DNA of 64,000 nucleotides, from assembly GCF_016938855.1 (NCBI RefSeq), contig NZ_JAFHAP010000008.1, positions 124,280 to 188,279 on the forward strand, written 5' to 3'. Origin of the DNA: Polycladomyces zharkentensis (lineage in GTDB: Bacteria > Bacillota > Bacilli > Thermoactinomycetales > JIR-001). The notes under the pieces were generated by a model. The model was not told the DNA's origin. It saw only the letters and a list, made by a program, of their open reading frames with translations, and made no database searches. Shown here piece by piece: positions 18,211-26,830 of the stretch (positions are counted from its first letter, which is position 1; each line of letters opens with the position of its first letter). The translations under genes were made by a program, and so were the position numbers.

Positions 18211-18231
18211 TGGATTGAGGAGGGTGTAAAC

Positions 18232-19059
18232 ATGAACGAAACACATTTCTGTGTCCGGGATCTGTCGTTGGCGTACGGAAAAAAACGAATCATTGAAACA
18301 CTCAACATCGACATCCCCATCGGTCACATCACGGCGCTGATCGGTCGCAACGGTTCCGGCAAATCGACCCTGCTCAAGGCGATGGCACGGCTGATTCAAC
18401 CGCAGGGAGGGGCCGTCTATCTCGATGGCAAAGCGATTCATGAGATGCCGACGCGGGAAGTGTCCCGTCGTCTCGCCATCTTGCCGCAACATACCCAATC
18501 TCCCGAAGGGATGACAGTGGAAGAGCTGGTATGGCACGGACGATTTCCACATCAGTCAGTTTGGGGAGGCAGGCGCAAGGAAGACCGTCAAATCGTCCAA
18601 TGGGCGATGGAGATGACGGGTGTGGCGGAATGGGCTGACCGTCCGCTCTCCTCTCTGTCCGGAGGCCAGCGGCAACGGGCGTGGATCGCCATGGCACTCG
18701 CGCAAAAAACGCCGCTGTTGTTGTTGGATGAACCGACGACGTATCTGGATTTGGCCTATCAGATTGATTTGCTGGATCTGTTGAAACGGTTGAATGAAAC
18801 GGAAGGAATCACTGTCGTCATGGTTCTGCATGATATCAACCAGGCGGCACGCTATGCCCATCGACTGATCGCGCTTCAAGACGGCAAGGTGGTCGCACAG
18901 GGTACACCGTCATCCGTGATCACCCCGCAAACCATTGAATCCGTCTTTGGCATTCAGGCCAAAGTGATTGCCGACCCCGTGACGGGTCACCCGATGTGTA
19001 TCCCTCTCACTACCGCGACCAGAGAGGATACGCAACAACCCATGGCACTGGGGCAATAG
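18232..19059 (+). CDS. Iron-siderophore ABC transporter ATP-binding protein (FecE/FhuC type)
   Basis: A 275-residue ATPase of the ferric siderophore/cobalamin importer family. Walker A GRNGSGKST lies at about residues 37-45, LPQHTQSPEGMTVEELVWHGR is typical of FecE/FhuC (quoted as landmark near residue 84), the signature is LSGGQRQR near 142, and Walker B is LLLLDEPTTYLD near 163. AGGAGGGTG precedes ATG 18232. Its permease partners are missing apart from the remnant just upstream. It must therefore work with permeases encoded elsewhere, as YusV does in B. subtilis, or be obsolete. Confidence 0.9.
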   Translation: MNETHFCVRDLSLAYGKKRIIETLNIDIPIGHITALIGRNGSGKSTLLKAMARLIQPQGGAVYLDGKAIHEMPTREVSRRLAILPQHTQSPEGMTVEELVWHGRFPHQSVWGGRRKEDRQIVQWAMEMTGVAEWADRPLSSLSGGQRQRAWIAMALAQKTPLLLLDEPTTYLDLAYQIDLLDLLKRLNETEGITVVMVLHDINQAARYAHRLIALQDGKVVAQGTPSSVITPQTIESVFGIQAKVIADPVTGHPMCIPLTTATREDTQQPMALGQ

Positions 19060-19551
19060 AAGGCGGACTGAAAAATAAGCCGGAGGGTTGGAGAACATGG
19101 GGTGAGCGGGATGACTCGTGATGAACGAAATCCCTGCTGGCGCCACCGAAAACGGTGAAAACGCTGTTGGTGCTGCACCCGTTTTCGGGGGACAGGTATC
19201 GGCGTTGATCGATGAAGCGCTGCCATGACAGCGATGAGACATTGCAAACAACCGGTAGTAACTCGTCGATCGACTCGGTGGATTTCACAAGCCCGGCGCG
19301 TTTGGGTGACATTTGACCATGGAATCATTTGTCACCTGGACGGGAAACGCTTTGATGGAAGTGTATGGTGGAAGTCGTTTCGAAGATTCGTGACCGGTGA
19401 GAAGAATCTGACCACCACTTCGTTCATTACCGGCGGTGATCGACAAAAGCAAGCCCATGGCGATTCACGCCTGTCATACCGGAAACAGACAAAGAAAAGC
19501 GTCCTCATCAAAGCCGCGATTCATCGCCAACAACGATTGAGTGAAAAAATC

Positions 19552-19579
19552 CGCTGCGAAAGATGCGCAGCGTTTTTTT
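19552..19579 (+). terminator. Intrinsic terminator in the gene-poor stretch
   Basis: Stem CGCTGCG/CGCAGCG with a 7-nt loop, followed by seven T. It is well placed to end a transcript that has since lost its gene. Confidence 0.7.
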
Positions 19580-19593
19580 ACGATTAAAATAAT

Positions 19594-19617
19594 ATAAACA
19601 AGTTTGCTGCACAAACC
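19594..19617 (+). repeat. 24-bp dispersed repeat, copy 1
   Basis: ATAAACAAGTTTGCTGCACA is shared almost exactly with 37585-37608 and 40815-40838, always on the + strand and in intergenic DNA. The other two copies begin the leader of a germinant-receptor gene. This copy has no such gene behind it. Confidence 0.65.
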
Positions 19618-19718
19618 ATATGTATACTCCTGCCCATCATGCTAGCCGTCACGACGCCAAGAAAACCGACGGGTTACGCGATGTTTCCCGGTTTTTGCCG
19701 AACGGTGAACCGGTTTCA

Positions 19719-19748
19719 TTGACTGCCCCGATTTGATGGTTGTATAAT
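19719..19748 (+). promoter_or_regulatory. SigA-type promoter of asnS
   Basis: TTGACT (19719-19724) and a consensus TATAAT (19743-19748), spaced by 18 bp, end 33 bp before asnS. There is no T-box leader. Confidence 0.7.
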
Positions 19749-19781
19749 GAACGAAGTCGATGAAATGATGGAGGTTGGCGA

Positions 19782-21074
19782 ATGGTGTTAACCATGATTC
19801 GGGATATCGCCGCCCATGTTGGAAAAGAAGTGAAGTTGGGCGGATGGCTTTATAATAAACGATCCAGCGGTAAGATTCAGTTTCTGCAGATTCGTGACGG
19901 TTCCGGCGTGATTCAAGGCGTTTTGGTAAAAAGTCAAGTCTCCCCGGAAGTGTGGGAGAAGGCGAACCGGTTGACACAAGAGAGTTCCTTGTATGTGCAG
20001 GGCACGGTTCGCAAGGACGACCGGGCTCCCAGCGGATACGAGTTGGACGTGACTGACGTCGACATCATCCAGGTGGCGGACGAATATCCGATCTCACTGA
20101 AAGAACACGGAGTCGAATTCCTGATGGACCATCGCCATCTGTGGATTCGCACTCCGCGGCAACAAGCGATTCTGCGGATTCGTGCGGAAATCATCCGCGC
20201 GATTCAGGACTATCTGAACCACAACGGGTTTACGCTGGTGGACCCGCCGATCTTAACACCGTCTTCCTGTGAAGGAACGACAACGCTCTTTCACACCAAA
20301 TATTTCGATGAAGATGCCTATTTGACGCAGAGTGGGCAGCTGTATTTGGAAGCGGCCGCGATGGCGCTGGGACGGGTGTATTCATTCGGTCCGGCGTTCC
20401 GTGCGGAAAAATCCAAAACACGGCGCCACCTGATTGAGTTTTGGATGATCGAACCGGAAATGGCGTTCGTCGACCACGAAGGGAACATGAAGATCCAGGA
20501 GGAATTGGTATCCCACGTGGTACAGCACGTCCTGAACCAATGTCGGCGGGAACTGGAAACCATCGGTCGCGACATCGCGCCTTTGGAAAGGGTGAAACCG
20601 CCTTTTCCGAGGATTACTTATGATGAAGCGGTGGAATTGTTAAAGAAGGAAGGATTTGAGTTTGAGTGGGGCGAAGATTTCGGAGCACCCCATGAAACCA
20701 AAATCGCCGAGAGTTTCGATCGCCCGGTGTTCATCACCCACTATCCCACGGAGATCAAGGCATTTTACATGAAACCCGATCCCAACCGGCCGGAAGTCGT
20801 GCTGGGAGCGGATTTGATCGCACCGGAAGGCTATGGGGAAATCATCGGAGGCAGTCAACGGATCGACGATCCCCAACTGCTGGAACAGCGATTCCAAGAA
20901 CACAACTTGCCGCGTGAGGCGTACCAATGGTACATGGATCTTCGTAAATACGGCACCGTCCCGCATTCCGGATTCGGTCTGGGATTGGAACGGACGGTAG
21001 CCTGGATTTGCGGTTTGGATCATGTTCGTGAAACGATTCCGTTCCCGCGGATGTTGAACCGATTGTATCCGTAA
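19782..21074 (+). CDS. asnS: Asparagine-tRNA ligase
   Basis: Charges tRNA-Asn. The 430-residue protein has the N-terminal OB-fold anticodon-binding domain ([21 protein letters not shown]) and the class II catalytic core. Motif 2 is the [21 protein letters not shown] region near residue 207 and motif 3 is [10 protein letters not shown] near 401. The HPTE-like loop, HYPTEIKAF, distinguishes AsnRS/AspRS members, and the overall sequence fits AsnRS. GGAGGTTGG precedes ATG 19782. A terminator follows. Confidence 0.95.
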   Translation: MVLTMIRDIAAHVGKEVKLGGWLYNKRSSGKIQFLQIRDGSGVIQGVLVKSQVSPEVWEKANRLTQESSLYVQGTVRKDDRAPSGYELDVTDVDIIQVADEYPISLKEHGVEFLMDHRHLWIRTPRQQAILRIRAEIIRAIQDYLNHNGFTLVDPPILTPSSCEGTTTLFHTKYFDEDAYLTQSGQLYLEAAAMALGRVYSFGPAFRAEKSKTRRHLIEFWMIEPEMAFVDHEGNMKIQEELVSHVVQHVLNQCRRELETIGRDIAPLERVKPPFPRITYDEAVELLKKEGFEFEWGEDFGAPHETKIAESFDRPVFITHYPTEIKAFYMKPDPNRPEVVLGADLIAPEGYGEIIGGSQRIDDPQLLEQRFQEHNLPREAYQWYMDLRKYGTVPHSGFGLGLERTVAWICGLDHVRETIPFPRMLNRLYP

Positions 21075-21081
21075 ATAACGA

Positions 21082-21115
21082 GAAATGGCGGTCTGTTGGG
21101 CCGCCATTTCGTTTC
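21082..21115 (+). terminator. Intrinsic terminator after asnS
   Basis: Perfect 10-bp stem GAAATGGCGG/CCGCCATTTC with a short T-rich tail. Confidence 0.75.
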
Positions 21116-21148
21116 CCCGGCAGTAACTTGATGAGAGGTGGAAGAAAC

Positions 21149-21874
21149 ATGGATCGAAAGCGGTCGCCGCACACCGCGCTCGTCCAGATGTTGCAGGAAG
21201 GGTCCATTTCTTTACCGGTCGTGTTGTTCACCCAGTACAAACGGTTGGGCCTTTCCGAAGGGGAAGTGATGCTGCTCATTCACATCATGTTGTATCAGGA
21301 AAAGGAAGGGAAGTCCTTCCCGACGGTAAGCGAGCTGGAAGAGCGGATGAGTGTGTCGGCGGACCAAGTCGTTCGGTGGCTCCAATCCCTGGTACGCGGT
21401 GGCTTTTTGTCCATAGACGAAGAAGTGACGGAGAACGGAATTCACAGTGAACGGTATTCCACCAGACCACTGTTGCAACAATTGGCCGCCGCTTATTTGG
21501 AAGGCGAGGTCCCCGATATGACGGAAGAGGAGGGAGAGGAAGACGTTTACGGACGACTGTTTCAAACGTTTGAGCAAGAGTTCGGGCGTCCGTTGTCGCC
21601 GATGGAGTGTGAAACATTGTCCCATTGGATTGACCAGGATGGTTATTCCACCGAGCTGATCCTGGCGGCTCTGCGGGAGGCGGTTTTCAGCAACAAATTG
21701 AATTTCCGTTACATTGACCGTATATTGTTGGAGTGGCAACGCAACCGGATTCAAACGCCCGAAGAAGCAATCGAGTATGCCAAAAAGTTTCACCAAAAGG
21801 GCGTGCTGTACCAATCAACGCCTCACCAGAAAAAGGACGGGTTTTCGTTTTACAACTGGGTAAACCAGAATTAA
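21149..21874 (+). CDS. dnaD: DnaD-family primosomal protein
   Basis: A 241-residue replication-initiation and restart protein. It has an N-terminal winged-helix domain (residues about 20-105, with FPTVSELEERMSVSADQVVRWLQSL) and a C-terminal DnaD/DnaB2 domain (YGRLFQTFEQEFGRPLSPMEC near 137, then the YIDRILLEWQRNRI segment). The start at ATG 21149 follows GAGAGGTGG; ATGs at 21128 and 21131 lack such a site. The asnS-dnaD order is as in B. subtilis, but the usual next gene nth is replaced here by a spore-coat-type fusion gene. Confidence 0.92.
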   Translation: MDRKRSPHTALVQMLQEGSISLPVVLFTQYKRLGLSEGEVMLLIHIMLYQEKEGKSFPTVSELEERMSVSADQVVRWLQSLVRGGFLSIDEEVTENGIHSERYSTRPLLQQLAAAYLEGEVPDMTEEEGEEDVYGRLFQTFEQEFGRPLSPMECETLSHWIDQDGYSTELILAALREAVFSNKLNFRYIDRILLEWQRNRIQTPEEAIEYAKKFHQKGVLYQSTPHQKKDGFSFYNWVNQN

Positions 21875-21878
21875 CCTC

Positions 21879-21920
21879 AAAATAGACAGAAGCCATGCGG
21901 CTTTTGTCTATTTTGTTTTT
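21879..21920 (+). terminator. Intrinsic terminator after dnaD
   Basis: Stem AAAATAGACA-AAGCC paired with GGCTT-TGTCTATTTT around a 4-nt loop, then a T-rich tail. Confidence 0.8.
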
Positions 21921-21987
21921 TATAGACGAATGTTTACGTTCCTTTTGCCCCTTCGGCATACACATATAGGGACAGGAGGGGAGCGGG

Positions 21988-24234
21988 ATGACATATGACG
22001 TAGGTATTTTGGTAAATCGGTACATTTTTCGTCAATGCCTTTTGGGTAAATCCCCCTATGAGTCTTTCGCCCTGTATGACCGGTTTGCCAGGCGCGAAGG
22101 GCTGCGTGCCGTATTTTTCTCTCTGGAGGATATCGCATTTGATGACTTGTCGGTGCGCGCACATATCTGGAAGGGACCGGGTAACTATCAAATTCGTCGG
22201 ATTCCCCTGCCAACGGTGATTCATAATCGTGTGCGGCCCACATCACGCGAGGCACAGGGACGCTTATTCCGCTTGCGTACCCTGCCTTTCACGCAACTCT
22301 TCAATGCTAACAACCGAATGAATAAATGGTTCATGTACGACTGTCTGAAACATGACTCCGAACTGGTTCAGCATTTGCCTGAAACGGCCAGACTGACTCC
22401 AGAAACCGCGATATCGTTTTTGAAAAAGCACGGTTCCGTCTATATCAAACCGACCAACAAAAGTTTGGGGATCGGTTTGGTACGATTGGATCCGTTGAGG
22501 GATGAGGAAATCTGGGTGGCGTCCACTCCTTACCGATTCAGAAGGACGTTGTATTCAATACCTGAGCTGAAGGCGTTTATCAGCAGACTTGGCCGGAAAG
22601 GGGAAACCATCGTGCAGCAGCCGGTTTCACTTTCCCGTATAGGCGAGCGACCCATCGATCTGCGGGTGGCCGTTCAACGCGATCGGCAAGGAAAGTGGCA
22701 AGTATCGGGGATCGTCGCACGTGTGGGTCCTGAACACGGTATCGCGACCAATGTGGCTGTGGGTGGCCGGGCGGTACCGCTCAAGTCAGTTTATTCCCAA
22801 TTCGAAGGGTTGTGCCCGCTTCCCAGGTTGAAAGAGCAAATCGAACGGATCGTGTTACAAGCGGCGGAACGATTGTCAGAAAAGATACCGGGAATGGCCG
22901 ATCTCGGTTTTGATGTGGGTGTGGATCAAAAGGGACATTTGTGGATCATCGAGGTGAATGGCCGCGATTTGCGCATTACGTTTCGCCAAGCCCAGGAATG
23001 GGGACAATGGCATGAAACGTTTGCCAAACCCATGGAATATGCCGGTTGGCTGTTGCGACAGCAGCCGCATATACAACCGCCCAAACCGACGGTAGCATGG
23101 TTGACACCCGGCTCCCTCCCGGTGACACCCGATGGAGGCGGATCGGTGGAGACATGTGTACGCGAAATATTGCCGCATTTGGCCGAGACACATCAAGTGT
23201 ACCTGATTGGAAAAAACATCCAAACGGAACACGCATTGTGCGTTCCATGTCGAGCCGACCATTCGCAATGTTATCTCAAGGAAGCGATTGGTCATCTGAG
23301 ACGCTTACGCCCGCAGTTGATTCACATCGATAACCGTCCGGCGTATGTCCGACAGGTCCGGTCGGCATGTCCGGATGCCCGCATTACGTTGTATCTTCAT
23401 TCGGAGACGTATGCGACACCGCCGATGATGGACAAAAATTCATTGCGAAAGAGTATCCGGTTGGCAGACCGGGTGATGACGAACAGCCGCTTCATGGCCC
23501 AATGGTTGTACCGGCTATTTCCACGAATGGCAGACAAGGTGACAGTTGTGCCGCTGGGCGTCAATCTGGAGAGATTCCCTCCCATCGGCGACCCTGATGT
23601 ACTGCGCCAACGCATCGAGCTCCGAAAAACCATGGGTCTGGAAGAGAAAAAGGTGATTTTATATGTTGGCAGGGTCATCGAACAAAAGGGACTGGCATTT
23701 TTACTCCGCGCCTTACCGATCATTCGACAAAAACATCCGGATACTGCATTGGTGATTGTCGGCAGCAGTCGCTACGGCCGTCATGTGGAAACACCTTATG
23801 CAAAAGAAATTCAGGAACAGATCCGCTCATTGAAAGAGGACGTTCATTGGATTCCCCACGTCCCGCATACGGAAGTGCCGCGATATTATCAGATGGCCGA
23901 TGTATTGGTAACCCCGTCCATCGGACCGGAAGCGTTTTGTTTGGTCAATGTGGAAGGGATGGCAACCGGTTTGCCTGTCGTATCGGTAAAAACGGGAGGT
24001 ATTTCGGAGGTGGTGGAGGACGGCGTATCCGGTATTCTCGTTACCAAAAATTATCTGGCCAAACGTTTGGCCCGGGCTTGCATCGATTTGTTCGATCACC
24101 CGCACAAGATGGAGCAATTGAGCCAGGCCGCCCGAAAGCGTGTGGAGGACCACTATCGATGGGAATTGGTGGCCGAGCGCTTCCAAACCGTTTTCCAACA
24201 ACTCATGCAAACGACCATCGATGCAACCGGTTGA
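21988..24234 (+). CDS. YheC/YheD-like ATP-grasp protein fused to a GT4 glycosyltransferase
   Basis: A 748-residue two-domain protein. Residues 1-355 resemble the endospore-coat-associated YheC/YheD ATP-grasp family (LFNANNRMNKWFMYDCL, YIKPTNKSLGIGLVRL, then an IIEVNGRDLRITF metal/ATP segment near 313). Residues 365-740 are a group 1 (GT4) glycosyltransferase: TPDGGGSVETCV donor-domain start, NSRFMAQWLY, VPLGVNLERFP, ILYVGRVIEQKGL near 552, and the E-X7-E segment GPEAFCLVNVEGMATGLPVVS near 652. No signal peptide is visible. GGACAGGAGGGGAG precedes the ATG. The combination suggests a coat-glycan assembly enzyme; the acceptor is unknown. The gene stands alone. Confidence 0.85.
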   Translation: MTYDVGILVNRYIFRQCLLGKSPYESFALYDRFARREGLRAVFFSLEDIAFDDLSVRAHIWKGPGNYQIRRIPLPTVIHNRVRPTSREAQGRLFRLRTLPFTQLFNANNRMNKWFMYDCLKHDSELVQHLPETARLTPETAISFLKKHGSVYIKPTNKSLGIGLVRLDPLRDEEIWVASTPYRFRRTLYSIPELKAFISRLGRKGETIVQQPVSLSRIGERPIDLRVAVQRDRQGKWQVSGIVARVGPEHGIATNVAVGGRAVPLKSVYSQFEGLCPLPRLKEQIERIVLQAAERLSEKIPGMADLGFDVGVDQKGHLWIIEVNGRDLRITFRQAQEWGQWHETFAKPMEYAGWLLRQQPHIQPPKPTVAWLTPGSLPVTPDGGGSVETCVREILPHLAETHQVYLIGKNIQTEHALCVPCRADHSQCYLKEAIGHLRRLRPQLIHIDNRPAYVRQVRSACPDARITLYLHSETYATPPMMDKNSLRKSIRLADRVMTNSRFMAQWLYRLFPRMADKVTVVPLGVNLERFPPIGDPDVLRQRIELRKTMGLEEKKVILYVGRVIEQKGLAFLLRALPIIRQKHPDTALVIVGSSRYGRHVETPYAKEIQEQIRSLKEDVHWIPHVPHTEVPRYYQMADVLVTPSIGPEAFCLVNVEGMATGLPVVSVKTGGISEVVEDGVSGILVTKNYLAKRLARACIDLFDHPHKMEQLSQAARKRVEDHYRWELVAERFQTVFQQLMQTTIDATG

Positions 24235-24509
24235 CCGGATTCATGTCAACAAAGTTGCTATTATGCGTGTGATGAGGTCGTGGCCGCCGTGACGCGACCG
24301 CAAGTGGCGGGTACGGACGAAGGAGAAAGCGAAGCGGAGTCGGCTGTGACAAGTGCAATCGGTGCGCTGATTGCAACAAGGTGCCGCGATCTCTGTAATT
24401 CAACTGGAACGGATTTGGGTAGTATGGAGTTGAGAAGTGCGAAAAACACTGCTTTGACGGGAAATTTGGACCCACTACCCGAAATTTCGGGAGGTTCAAT
24501 TTCCCCGAT

Positions 24510-24542
24510 AATCCTCTCCACATTGTGGAGGGGATTTTTTGG
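24510..24542 (+). terminator. Intrinsic terminator downstream of the ATP-grasp/glycosyltransferase gene
   Basis: Stem AATCCTCTCCACA/TGTGGAGGGGATT followed by six T. The 275 bp between the gene end and this hairpin shows no recognisable gene. Confidence 0.75.
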
Positions 24543-24551
24543 TCGTTCGAA

Positions 24552-24568
24552 TGTAAGAAAAATTGACA
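24552..24568. promoter_or_regulatory. GlnR/TnrA box 1 upstream of the ammonium transporter
   Basis: TGTAAGAAAAATTGACA fits TGTNA-N7-TNACA at all fixed positions. Its centre is about 52 bp before the expected transcription start, the position used for TnrA activation in B. subtilis. Confidence 0.75.
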
Positions 24569-24576
24569 TAAAAGTA

Positions 24577-24605
24577 TTGATCTCTGCCCCTGTTCGTGTT
24601 AATAT
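24577..24605 (+). promoter_or_regulatory. SigA-type promoter of the ammonium transporter
   Basis: TTGATC (24577-24582) and TAATAT (24600-24605) separated by 17 bp, lying between two GlnR/TnrA boxes. Confidence 0.6.
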
Positions 24606-24625
24606 ACATAATCAAAGAAAGGTTA

Positions 24626-24642
24626 TGTCAGGAAAATTAACA
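24626..24642. promoter_or_regulatory. GlnR/TnrA box 2 in the ammonium transporter leader
   Basis: TGTCAGGAAAATTAACA is a second perfect TGTNA-N7-TNACA site, about 15 bp downstream of the predicted start point and 16 bp before the start codon. This position would block elongation when bound. Confidence 0.75.
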
Positions 24643-24658
24643 CAAGGGGTGGGCGAAC

Positions 24659-25960
24659 ATGTCGGTACCTTTGTTGTTGGATACAGTGTGGGTGTTGTTG
24701 GCTGCACTTTTGGTTATTTTCATGCAAGTCGGATTCGCGCTGTTGGAGGCAGGCTCCGCTCATTTGAAACATGCGGGGCATATCGCCAGCAAACAATTGA
24801 TCAGTTTTGCCACGGCTTCATTGTTTTTCTGGGCTTTTGGCTATGCAGTGACATTCGGGGCCGGAAATGAGTGGTTCGGCACGAGCGGTTGGTTCCTGTC
24901 GCTGCCTGATGAGAAAGGAAAGATCCCCGTGGAGGTTCTTTACCTGTTCCAGCTTTCTTTCGCTGCGGTGTCACTCGCAATCGCATGGGGAGGATTTGCC
25001 GAGCGGGCGAAATTGATCGTATATCTCTTGTTCGGTGCACTTTATACCTCCGTCGTTTATCCGGTGGTTGGGCACTGGATTTGGGGCGGCGGTTGGTTGA
25101 GCGAGCTCGGGGCACAAGATTTCGCCGGTTCGACGGTGGTGCACCTGCAAGGCGGGATCGCTGCACTGATCGCCACGCTGTTGCTCAAACCGCGGATCGG
25201 CAAATACGGGCCGGACGGTAATCCCAAAACGATGCAGGGACACAATCCCGTTTTCATCACAGTGGGTGCGATGATCATCTGGCTGGGTTGGTTCGGTTTC
25301 AACGCGGGGAGCACACTGGGAACGAAAGACGGATTTTTCGGATATGTGGCGTTGACGACCAACCTGGCGGCTGCGGCGGGGGTTTTGAGCGCTTGGCTCG
25401 CAGTTTATGCGATGACCAAAAAAGCGGATATTCCGTCTATCGCCAACGGTGCGTTGGCGGCATTGGTGGCCATCACGGCGGCATGTGCGTTTGTTGAGCC
25501 ATGGGCGGCTGTGGTGATCGGGGCCGTCGCGGGTGCGATGAGTGTCTGGACGGCGGTTGCGATTGAGCGGATGGGGGTCGACGATCCGATCGGAGCATTT
25601 TCCGTGCACGGTTTGGCTGGAATCTGGGGCACGCTTTCCACCGGTTTCTTCGCTGCACCACATTTGGTGGAGTACACCGGCATTGGACGTCCGGGATTGT
25701 TTTACGGCGGCGGATGGACCCAATTGGGTGTGCAAGCACTGAGCGTGTTGGTGGCGGCGGTGTACGTGGCTGTGGTTTCCTGGGCGATTCTGTGGGTCAT
25801 GGATCAACTGTTCGGTCTGCGCATCAGCAAAGAAGAGGAAATCAAAGGTCTGGACCGGAGCGAACATGGCATTGAGCCTGAAGCCGTACCGCAAGAAGCA
25901 TCCGCTGCGGGTAAACCTGCAACGGCTCTCCGGGCTTCTGCAGCCGGGGAGGCGATTTGA
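24659..25960 (+). CDS. amtB: Ammonium transporter (Amt family)
   Basis: A 433-residue membrane protein with about eleven helices. The N-terminus LLLDTVWVLLAALLVIFMQ leads into GFALLEAGSAHLKHAG. Family landmarks include WGGFAERAKL, the GGWLSELGAQDFAGSTVVHL region containing the first conserved pore Asp/His area, NAGSTLGTKDG, and HGLAGIWGTLSTG with the second pore histidine. The cytoplasmic tail is long and Ala/Glu-rich. A glnB/glnK partner, usual next to amt, is absent here. Two GlnR/TnrA boxes flank its promoter, so it should be induced by nitrogen limitation. Confidence 0.93.
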   Translation: MSVPLLLDTVWVLLAALLVIFMQVGFALLEAGSAHLKHAGHIASKQLISFATASLFFWAFGYAVTFGAGNEWFGTSGWFLSLPDEKGKIPVEVLYLFQLSFAAVSLAIAWGGFAERAKLIVYLLFGALYTSVVYPVVGHWIWGGGWLSELGAQDFAGSTVVHLQGGIAALIATLLLKPRIGKYGPDGNPKTMQGHNPVFITVGAMIIWLGWFGFNAGSTLGTKDGFFGYVALTTNLAAAAGVLSAWLAVYAMTKKADIPSIANGALAALVAITAACAFVEPWAAVVIGAVAGAMSVWTAVAIERMGVDDPIGAFSVHGLAGIWGTLSTGFFAAPHLVEYTGIGRPGLFYGGGWTQLGVQALSVLVAAVYVAVVSWAILWVMDQLFGLRISKEEEIKGLDRSEHGIEPEAVPQEASAAGKPATALRASAAGEAI

Positions 25961-26181
25961 TCACCGGAGTGTGTCTGGTGAATATTGTCCACACCAGGTT
26001 CGCTTCACCTTCGCCCTGCCGGGAAGCGGATGATGCTTGCTCCGACCCGGAGCGCGGGTCGCGGGCAAAGTACGCTTCGCTAAGAAAAAGTTGCCCGCGA
26101 TTTCATCCCTGCGATCCCGGTCTTCGCTCGGCCGGGCTTGGTTGGTCGCTCACCTGGGAAAACATTTGCTCCCTCGCGGAT
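25961..26181. other. Intergenic stretch between amt and the IS relic
   Basis: No gene is recognised. A 10-bp perfect inverted repeat (TCGCGGGCAA at 26059-26068 and TTGCCCGCGA at 26091-26100) is the only clear structure. It lacks a T tract and may be a weak amt terminator. Confidence 0.4.
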
Positions 26182-26662
26182 TTACAGAAAAAGCCGTCTG
26201 AAAGCCCACGGCGACCATAGGAAGTACCCTAGGGGTATTTGAATCGTGGGATGAAAGGCGGAGTTGCTCGGTATCCCCTTTTGGGGATGGTAAGAGCAAC
26301 CAATTTGTTGTATAATCGAACGTATGAGCGGTGCTCATCCACTGGTAGTGGGCATGTTCCTGTGTACGTCATGGTATGAGGTTCCAGTGGCGAACAAATC
26401 TCTCCCACTGGGTAAAACCATGAGAGTGAGGCAAAAAGAACTAGCGTACTGGTAATACCACGGGCACTTCCGTTGGTCGCAGGTACGCCGCCCATGTGGG
26501 TACATGTGCCCGGTGGCGCAGAACCATATGGGACGGGGTGATGACACCCCCCTAGCTTGAGGGTTGCCCGAAACAGAAATGGACTGAGGGCGCTAACCAC
26601 TCAAGAATCCCACGGCGACCATAGGGAGTGCCTGTGGTACTTTAGCCGTGTGGAGTGTCAAC
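26182..26662 (+). mobile_element. Relic of an IS200/IS605-type right end with an omega-RNA-like non-coding segment
   Basis: The last 54 bp (26609-26662) form an imperfect palindrome ending in GTGTCAAC, which recurs at 37402-37440 with about 36 of 39 bases identical. A core of 24 bp starting CCCACGGCGACCATAGG occurs twice in direct orientation (26205-26228 and 26609-26632), 404 bp apart. The first copy is preceded by TTTACAGAAAAAG, which also precedes the 37.4-kb copy and looks like the last codons of a tnpB-type gene. The 380 bp between the cores is rich in short hairpins, has no credible protein frame, and resembles the guide-RNA scaffold region at the 3' end of such elements. No tnpA or tnpB is present. 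Confidence 0.55.
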
Positions 26663-26711
26663 AGACACGCTCTCATACAAAAATTCAGAGGTCACCACAT
26701 CACAGGCACAA

Positions 26712-26753
26712 ACAACCGGCATCCTGTACGTCAAAGAATCAGGTGCCGGTTGT
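26712..26753 (-). terminator. Probable terminator of dhaKLM
   Basis: On the minus strand ACAACCGGCA pairs with TGCCGGTTGT, extended by a CCTG/CAGG pairing after a bulge, and is followed by TTTG. The T tract is short. Confidence 0.45.
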
Positions 26754-26830
26754 CCCTTTCAAGCCCGACTCATTTTGTTTTCAGGATGCGAGCGATTGGA
26801 GGGGGTACTGCATACGGACCCGGGTACCTT

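Larger units (their letters stand above)
19060..19718. other. Gene-poor stretch downstream of the siderophore ATPase
   Basis: About 660 bp without a convincing gene. The longest open frame (19225-19587, +) has Arg/Trp-rich, non-protein-like composition. Given the broken permease upstream, this may be decayed sequence of the same iron locus, but I could not match any segment to a family. It contains one terminator (19552-19579) and one copy of a 24-bp repeat (19594-19617). Confidence 0.5.

Noticed and set aside
19225-19587. 120-codon frame after the siderophore ATPase
   Set aside because: Trp/Arg/Lys-rich, no ribosome site, no family resemblance in any frame.
19600-19781. T-box riboswitch before asnS
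   Set aside because: No AGGGTGGNACCGCG-like T-box sequence or specifier loop; a simple SigA promoter explains expression.
25957-26220. 87-codon frame after amt
   Set aside because: It overlaps the amt stop, is Cys/Ser/Arg-rich and ends in the IS relic; only its last codons match the IS-derived segment.
26229-26600. 123-codon minus-strand frame in the IS relic
   Set aside because: No family motif; hairpin-rich DNA reads open by chance.
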